Shown: in pieces, positions 58,632 through 64,000 of the stretch
Position numbering within the stretch: the first letter of the stretch is position 1
Layout of the letters: each line of letters starts with the position of its first letter
Assembly (NCBI RefSeq): GCF_902168175.1
Contig: NZ_CABHOU010000095.1
Span: 248,001 to 312,000, forward strand
Direction of reading: 5' to 3'
DNA from: an uncultured Chitinophaga sp.
GTDB taxonomy: Bacteria; Bacteroidota; Bacteroidia; Chitinophagales; Chitinophagaceae
Length of the DNA stretch: 64,000 nt
Notes under the pieces: generated by a model
The model's input: the letters and a program-made list of their open reading frames with translations, nothing else
Databases searched by the model: none
Told to the model about the DNA's origin: nothing
Translations under genes and position numbers: made by a program

Positions 58632-59321
58632 ATGATCAACATTGGCATTATAGAAGATAATCATTTTCAGTTGAATAACTACAAGGAGTTTCTTGAAGAC
58701 TTCCAGGAATGCCGTGTAGTTTTTTCCTGCAGATCGATTGAAGAATTCCGGGAACTTCCGTATAAGGACCCTGAAGTGAAAGTGATTTTGCTTGACATAT
58801 CGCTGCCTGGCGAATCGGGCATCGAGGGCATGGAAGATCTCAAGAAAGCCTTTCCGGATGCGAAGATCGTAGTGCTGAGCGGTCATGATGATAAAGAGTA
58901 TGTAATCGAATCTATAATGAAAGGGGCCAGCGGTTATATTATTAAAACCAGCCGGCTGATGGAGATCTATCACTCTATACTCGATACGGTAAACCAGGGT
59001 GGTACGCTTTCTCCCAAAGCGGCACATTTACTCATCAATCATATAAATAAAGATCCGCTTGAAAGTGTGAGGGACAGATTGACGAAACGTGAGTACGAAT
59101 TACTCACTTTGTTGAAAGAAGGCTACTCATATAAGGAGATGGCCGACAAGCTTTTTGTGACGGTGTTTACTATTAATCAACATTTGAAGAAGGTTTACCA
59201 GAAATTGAACGTGGCTTCCAAGTCGGAACTCATATCCCGTATCTGGTCTAACAACCTCTTTACATCGGCCGTGGTATTGCTTTTGCCTGTTCAGTTGCTA
59301 ATGTGTATGGCATTGGTATAA
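58632..59321 (+). CDS. LuxR-family response regulator with hydrophobic C-terminal tail
   Basis: 229-aa regulator: receiver domain (acidic pocket IIEDN, phospho-acceptor Asp55 in VILLDISLPG, Lys in YIIKTSRL) and LuxR helix-turn-helix (LTKREYELLTLLKEGYSYKEMA, FTINQHLKKVYQKL). After the DNA-binding domain it ends with a 21-residue hydrophobic stretch (LFTSAVVLLLPVQLLMCMALV, 209-229 approximately) that looks like a membrane anchor. This is unusual for the family. It precedes the export gene by 153 bp and is a likely regulator of the capsule locus. Confidence 0.88.
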   Translation: MINIGIIEDNHFQLNNYKEFLEDFQECRVVFSCRSIEEFRELPYKDPEVKVILLDISLPGESGIEGMEDLKKAFPDAKIVVLSGHDDKEYVIESIMKGASGYIIKTSRLMEIYHSILDTVNQGGTLSPKAAHLLINHINKDPLESVRDRLTKREYELLTLLKEGYSYKEMADKLFVTVFTINQHLKKVYQKLNVASKSELISRIWSNNLFTSAVVLLLPVQLLMCMALV

Positions 59322-59474
59322 AGTACGTTGGATAGGCGTACTACTATAATTAGTAGTGCCCCGCACCCGATAACTTGTTTTTGTACTGTAGTAAGTAATA
59401 TTTGCGATTGACACTTTGAACTAATATTGTAAACGTGAGAATAGTCATCGTGAAAGCGATTAAACACCATTAAA

Positions 59475-60275
59475 ATGCTCTCGACAAAGGAATTAAACCT
59501 CAAGCACGGAATTACGATCTTATTGACGCTATTGATTTTTTCATCCTGTGTAAGCACTAAAAATGCAGTTTATTTTAACAACCTGAATGACACTTCGCTT
59601 AATGCCGCCTTTGCCAATTATGAGCCGGTGGTACAAAAGAACGACATCCTTCAGATTAACGTGAACAGCGCAAACCCGGAAGAAACTATCATATACAACG
59701 TGCCTAATTCTGCAGGCGCCACAGGCACACCTGCTGCAGGCATCGCATCATCGGCACCCGCTGCGGGGTTTTTGGTAGACCAGCAGGGAAATATACAATA
59801 CCCGATGCTGGGAGAGATAAAGGCAGAGGGATTAACGAAGAAGCAACTAACCGAAAAATTAAAGAATGAACTAACAGATAAAAAGCTTTTGGTAGATCCT
59901 GTTGTAAGTATCCGTTTTGTTAACTACAGAGTAACCTTGTTGGGCGAAGTAGCCAAGCCCACAGTAGTGAATGTAACGAATGAAAAGATTACTATCCTGG
60001 AGGCCATTGGTATGGCCGGCGATATTACGATATACGGTAAAAAAGATAACATACTGGTAATTCGTGAAACCGGAGGGAAGCAAGTAGTGAAGCGTCTTAA
60101 TCTTAATGATGCAAGTATTTTTACTTCCCCCTATTATTATCTCCAGTCAAATGATATAGTATATGTAGAACCCAATAAATCGAAAGTAGCGAGCGCGGAA
60201 AGAAGCAGGCAGATTTTGCCGATCGTGATGAGCGGATTATCGCTACTGGTGATTGTTATAGACAGGCTGTTATAA
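59475..60275 (+). CDS. Polysaccharide export lipoprotein (Wza-like)
   Basis: 266-aa polysaccharide biosynthesis/export protein. A lipoprotein signal ends in LLIFSSC with acylated Cys25. The poly-export domain follows (VQKNDILQINVNS, GFLVDQQGNIQYPMLGEIKAEGLTK split for length) with a SLBB domain (VSIRFVNYRVTLLGEV ... AIGMAGDITIYGKK). A hydrophobic segment near the C-terminus (ILPIVMSGLSLLVIVIDRL) may span the outer membrane. It forms the outer-membrane channel for capsule with the Wzc-like partner downstream. Confidence 0.92.
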   Translation: MLSTKELNLKHGITILLTLLIFSSCVSTKNAVYFNNLNDTSLNAAFANYEPVVQKNDILQINVNSANPEETIIYNVPNSAGATGTPAAGIASSAPAAGFLVDQQGNIQYPMLGEIKAEGLTKKQLTEKLKNELTDKKLLVDPVVSIRFVNYRVTLLGEVAKPTVVNVTNEKITILEAIGMAGDITIYGKKDNILVIRETGGKQVVKRLNLNDASIFTSPYYYLQSNDIVYVEPNKSKVASAERSRQILPIVMSGLSLLVIVIDRLL

Positions 60276-60357
60276 ACAGTTTGGCAGAGAAAATAGCCCT
60301 GGATAAATGATGTGAAACCATATTAGAGAAACCATATATTAATGGATCGGACGACCC

Positions 60358-62709
60358 ATGCAAAAAGTTAACGCACATAATAAGCAATCGCAACCCGATG
60401 AGAAGGTTGACCTGGTAGCGCTCATACGCTACCGTTACCTGGCTTACTGGCCGTTGTTTCTGATAGTTGCCGCGCTGTCGGTAGGCGCCGCACTGTTGTA
60501 CCTGAGGTATGCCACCCCGGTATACAGGATATCATCAACCCTGCTCGTGAAAGACGAACAGAAGGACTTGGGCGAATCCAATATTCTCGCAGAAATGGAC
60601 TTGTTCGGCTCGAAGAAGAATATTGAAAACGAGATACAGATACTGACTTCCCGCACACTTGCCCGCGAAGTGATCCGCAACCTCAACCTGTTTGCAGATG
60701 TTTACGAAGAAGGGCAGATACGTAATATTCCGGCCTACGACTATAGTCCTGTAAAACTACAGTTCCTGGAGCCGGAAAGGATTATGTCGGCTGTGCCGGA
60801 GAAAGTGCCTTTACAGTTGCTCGCATCTCAGGGTAAAGTGATACTCAATAATAAAGCATACCCGCTTAACGATACGGTAAGTACTCCCTGGGGCAAAATG
60901 AAAATAACTGCCCTGCCTGGTGTAAAGGATGATAAAATTTATCATGTGCGTATCGTAAATGAAAGGCAAATGACGCAGGAGTTTATGTCGCGCCTGAAGG
61001 TTACGCCCATCTCTAAAATGGCTACTGTAATTAACCTGGAGTATACAGATATAGTGCCCAACAGAGGTCAGGATGTACTGAACGAGCTGATGAAGGTATA
61101 CACTGCCGCCTCTATTAAAGATAAGAACAAGCTGGCCGCCAGCACCATGGAGTTCCTGAACAAACGCCTGGAGATAGTAACCAAAGAACTGAGCACTGTT
61201 GAAGGTAAAGTAGAGCAGTTTAAAACGGCTTCAGGCATAGTAGATATCAGCGAGCAAAGTAAACTGTTCCTGGAAAGTGTGCAGGAAAACGACCGCCAGT
61301 TAAGCGAATCGTCTATGCAGCTTTCCGTGCTGGATGCCATTGAACGGCATGTTAGCGGTAAAACGGGTGGTCAAAGCATTGTACCGGCTACGCTGGGAAT
61401 TTCGGACCCGGTGATGATGGAACTGCTGAGCAAATTGTACCAGACGGAAATGGAGATTGAAGCGCTGAGGAAAACCACCGGTGAAAACAGCCCCAGGTTA
61501 CAGGCGCTGAACCGCCAGGTAGAGAAACTAACGCCAAGCATATTAGAAAACATACACAGCTTAAGAGAAAACTTTAACGCCGGCCGTCAGAAGCTGGTAT
61601 CGGATAACGGTCGCTTTATGAGCATGCTTCGCTCTGTGCCTGCCAAGGAAAGAGCATTGGTGGAAGTGGGGCGTGAGAAGGAAATTAAAGCCGCGATCTA
61701 CACATTCCTGCTGCAGAAGCGTGAAGAAACGGCGCTGGCTTATTCTGCAGCGGTATCTGATAACCGTATTGTAGACGCAGCCGAGCCGGAGTCCGGGCCT
61801 TTTAGTCCACGCCGCTCAATGGTGATTGTGATGGCCCTGGCAGGAGGTATTGTGCTGGTGATCGCCTTTATCACGTTAAAAGATATGATGAACCGCGAAC
61901 TGACTTCGCGTTCGGATATAGAAAAAGTTACATCAGCGCCTATTGTAGCCGAGATACTCTACGACGACAGCAATGATGCCGTGGTAATTGCGGATGGGCG
62001 AAGAAGCCTGGTAGCCGAGCAGTTCCGTACACTACGTACCTCGCTCTCCTACATTGGCCTTAACGGTGATAATAAAACCTTACTCGTTACGTCATCAATT
62101 TCCGGTGAAGGTAAAAGCTTCATATCAGTGAACCTGGCGGTAAGCCTTTCGCTGATCCGTAAAAAAGTGGTGCTGCTTGAGTTTGATTTACGCAAACCAA
62201 TGATCAGCAAAATGATGAAGGTATCACGCGAGCCGGGTATTACAAACTACCTGGTAGGCCGTACAAATATATCTGACATGCTGAGGCAGGTAGAAGGTAA
62301 CGAATACCTTTATATTCTTCCTGCTGGTGTAATACCTCCTAATCCTACCGAACTTATTTTGAACGGTAGACTGGAAGAGATGCTGCGCCACCTGAAAACA
62401 ATGTTCGATTATGTAATTATCGATACTGCGCCCGTAGGTCTTGTATCGGACGCCCGCCTGCTGGCGCCGTTTGCCGATGCAACACTTTACGTAACGCGCC
62501 ACCAGGTTACACCACGACTGTACCTGAAAAAAATAGACGATCTGTATAGAAGTAAAGAATTGGGTAAACTTAACATCGTATTCAACGGTGTAAAGGTTAA
62601 CAGCGTACAAGGTCACTCCTACGGATATGGCTACGGTTATACTGAAGAAGTGCGGAAGAAAAAGAACGGTAAGCCGAAGAGCTTTATCAAAGGTATTTTC
62701 AATTTATAA
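60358..62709 (+). CDS. Wzc-like polysaccharide co-polymerase and tyrosine autokinase
   Basis: 783-aa inner-membrane protein. The Wzz/GNVR domain starts with a membrane helix (about residues 32-52) and spans to a second helix near 490-510; a long periplasmic coiled coil lies between. The cytoplasmic BY-kinase domain has Walker A (SISGEGKS, Lys586), Walker A' (VVLLEFDLRKPM, Glu-Phe-Asp in place of the usual Asp-Ala-Asp) and Walker B (YVIIDTAP). The C-terminal tail has a Tyr cluster (YGYGYGY) for autophosphorylation. It controls capsule chain length and export with the Wza-like protein. Confidence 0.93.
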   Translation: MQKVNAHNKQSQPDEKVDLVALIRYRYLAYWPLFLIVAALSVGAALLYLRYATPVYRISSTLLVKDEQKDLGESNILAEMDLFGSKKNIENEIQILTSRTLAREVIRNLNLFADVYEEGQIRNIPAYDYSPVKLQFLEPERIMSAVPEKVPLQLLASQGKVILNNKAYPLNDTVSTPWGKMKITALPGVKDDKIYHVRIVNERQMTQEFMSRLKVTPISKMATVINLEYTDIVPNRGQDVLNELMKVYTAASIKDKNKLAASTMEFLNKRLEIVTKELSTVEGKVEQFKTASGIVDISEQSKLFLESVQENDRQLSESSMQLSVLDAIERHVSGKTGGQSIVPATLGISDPVMMELLSKLYQTEMEIEALRKTTGENSPRLQALNRQVEKLTPSILENIHSLRENFNAGRQKLVSDNGRFMSMLRSVPAKERALVEVGREKEIKAAIYTFLLQKREETALAYSAAVSDNRIVDAAEPESGPFSPRRSMVIVMALAGGIVLVIAFITLKDMMNRELTSRSDIEKVTSAPIVAEILYDDSNDAVVIADGRRSLVAEQFRTLRTSLSYIGLNGDNKTLLVTSSISGEGKSFISVNLAVSLSLIRKKVVLLEFDLRKPMISKMMKVSREPGITNYLVGRTNISDMLRQVEGNEYLYILPAGVIPPNPTELILNGRLEEMLRHLKTMFDYVIIDTAPVGLVSDARLLAPFADATLYVTRHQVTPRLYLKKIDDLYRSKELGKLNIVFNGVKVNSVQGHSYGYGYGYTEEVRKKKNGKPKSFIKGIFNL

Positions 62710-62888
62710 ATAGAAAACGACTGGCTTTTATTGTTCGGTAACATGGTGTACATGGGACTGAAGAGGCGAAGCCATGCCAGTAGATAAGACACAAAAGTTA
62801 TTGAAAACCTGCACTTTCTAAGTGCCTCCCGCCTTTTAAACTCCACGTTGTGAAAACCCCGGATTTGATAACCATAAAAAAGAACCTT

Positions 62889-63419
62889 ATGCATCACGAA
62901 CCGCTTGCATGGTATGCAGTTTATACCAAATCGAGATGTGAGAAAAAAGTGGCTGGTTTATTGGCCCGTAAGAACATTGAAAGCTATTGCCCGCTTAACG
63001 AGGTTGAAAGTCAGTGGAGCGATAGAAAAAAGATTGTCCAGGAACCTCTTTTCAAATCGTATGTTTTTGTGCGTATTTCTGAGCGCCAGATGCAGGCGGT
63101 ACGCCAAACCGAAGGCATCGTGAATTTCGTGTACTGGCTAGGAAAGCCCGCCACGATCACAGACTACGAGGTGGATATGATCAAACGTTTCATGGACGAG
63201 TTTAAAACGGTGGAACTTGAACAATTCCCCATTCGCCGCAACGATGTTACCGACGTGCCCGCACTACGGCAGCGCAGGCTGGTGGAAGTAAGCAAACGCA
63301 GGGTTAAAGCTACCCTGCATAGCATGGGATTCCATTTGATTGCCACTTTGCCAACAGGAGAACTGGCTATTTCAGAAACACAAATGGATGTGGTAGAAAA
63401 CCTCTTTTCAAATTCCTAA
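62889..63419 (+). CDS. UpxY-family transcription antiterminator (NusG paralogue)
   Basis: 176-aa NusG-like protein (NGN domain: WYAVYTKSRCEKKVAGLLA, PLFKSYVFVRI). In Bacteroides the UpxY proteins bind RNA polymerase at the leader of their own capsule operon and prevent premature termination. The first gene of the biosynthetic part (GDP-fucose synthase) follows directly, matching that role. An alternative GTG start at 62850 adds 13 residues. The 180-bp leader upstream may hold its own regulatory site. Confidence 0.88.
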   Translation: MHHEPLAWYAVYTKSRCEKKVAGLLARKNIESYCPLNEVESQWSDRKKIVQEPLFKSYVFVRISERQMQAVRQTEGIVNFVYWLGKPATITDYEVDMIKRFMDEFKTVELEQFPIRRNDVTDVPALRQRRLVEVSKRRVKATLHSMGFHLIATLPTGELAISETQMDVVENLFSNS

Positions 63420-63431
63420 TAGATAATATAC

Positions 63432-64000
63432 ATGAAACTAACCGATAAGATTTATGTGGCAGGCCACCGTGGCATGGTGGGAGGCGCTATTTGCAGAAGA
63501 CTGGACGCACTGGGCTATAATAATATTGTTACCCGCAGTTCGGCAGAGCTGGACCTTCGTAACCAGGCAGATGTAAATGCCTTTTTTGAAACGGAGAAGC
63601 CTGCATACGTGTTCCTGGCCGCAGCCAAAGTGGGCGGCATACACGCAAACAACACCTACCGGGCTGACTTTATTTACGATAACATTATCATGGAGGCCAA
63701 CATCATTTATGCCGCCTATAAATCTGGCGTAACAAAACTGATGTTCCTGGGCAGCTCCTGTATTTATCCCCGCCTGGCCCCGCAGCCGTTGCAGGAAACA
63801 AGCCTGCTTACCGGTCCGCTGGAGGAAACTAATGAACCGTACGCCATCGCGAAAATTGCCGGCATCAAAATGTGCGAAGCATTCCGCGATCAGTACGGTT
63901 GCAACTTTATCAGTGTAATGCCTACCAACCTGTACGGCATCGGTGACAACTATCATCCGGAAAACTCACACGTGCTGCCTGCGCTCATCCGCAAGTTTCA
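63432..64000 (+). CDS. fcl: GDP-L-fucose synthase (3' end cut by window)
   Basis: Short-chain dehydrogenase that makes GDP-L-fucose from GDP-4-keto-6-deoxymannose. The window holds 189 codons: NADP-binding [33 protein letters not shown], the catalytic Ser in [30 protein letters not shown] (Tyr and Lys) and [11 protein letters not shown]. The frame is open to the right end. It begins 12 bp after UpxY and shows that the polysaccharide contains fucose or a relative. Confidence 0.93.
   Translation, partial: MKLTDKIYVAGHRGMVGGAICRRLDALGYNNIVTRSSAELDLRNQADVNAFFETEKPAYVFLAAAKVGGIHANNTYRADFIYDNIIMEANIIYAAYKSGVTKLMFLGSSCIYPRLAPQPLQETSLLTGPLEETNEPYAIAKIAGIKMCEAFRDQYGCNFISVMPTNLYGIGDNYHPENSHVLPALIRKF

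Overview
The window looks like chromosomal DNA of a Bacteroidota member, most likely a Chitinophagaceae relative. The grounds are a SusC/SusD pair, a regulator-propeller histidine kinase, an UpxY-type NusG paralogue, a Tyr-tailed Wzc kinase, DUF5690/DUF6580-type membrane proteins and TAnnTTTG-type promoter elements; the family assignment is inference. No rRNA, CRISPR array, insertion sequence or prophage was seen. Both window ends cut a gene: the SusC receptor at the left and GDP-L-fucose synthase at the right.

Layout. 1-11.4 kb is a polysaccharide utilisation locus: SusC, SusD, then GH51, GH2 and GH43 enzymes, pointing to an arabinose/galactose-decorated glycan. 11.5-15.3 kb holds a Tat-exported flavin amine oxidase, a Tat-exported aminotransferase and a secreted Hint-domain protein. 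15.5-21 kb holds two aldo/keto reductases, membrane proteins, tRNA-Arg(CCG), MarC, an XRE-cupin regulator and a DUF5690 transporter. 21-25 kb is a cobalamin operon behind a B12 riboswitch. 25-29.1 kb holds an APC permease, a Cys/Met-metabolism PLP enzyme, a TPR membrane protein and a lipocalin-like lipoprotein. 29.7-31.3 kb is a tripartite HipB-HipS-HipT locus whose kinase has a degenerate catalytic loop. 31.2-38.5 kb is signalling: a response regulator with a propeller kinase, a hybrid kinase and an AraC regulator. 39.1-45 kb is a beta-mannan oligosaccharide operon: symporter, GH130 phosphorylase, cellobiose 2-epimerase and two SGNH esterases.

45-48.7 kb holds an MFS exporter, an old-yellow-enzyme reductase and a WYL regulator. 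Divergent from the WYL gene is the most unusual part of the window: a tRNA-shaped RNA with a 63-nt anticodon arm, lying between two 15-bp direct repeats in the leader of a zinc-finger/TerD-like protein gene. Removing one repeat-to-repeat unit would fuse a short upstream ORF in frame to that gene, so it looks like a tRNA-like insertion or a regulatory tRNA mimic. A link to RNA damage or stress is inference.

51.7-55.2 kb holds a quinone-oxidoreductase-like enzyme, a small acidic protein, a cupin and a secreted protein of unknown function. 55.4-64 kb is the start of a capsule/exopolysaccharide locus: Wzi-like porin, response regulator and kinase, a LuxR-type regulator with an unusual hydrophobic tail, Wza-like exporter, Wzc-like autokinase, UpxY antiterminator and GDP-fucose synthase.
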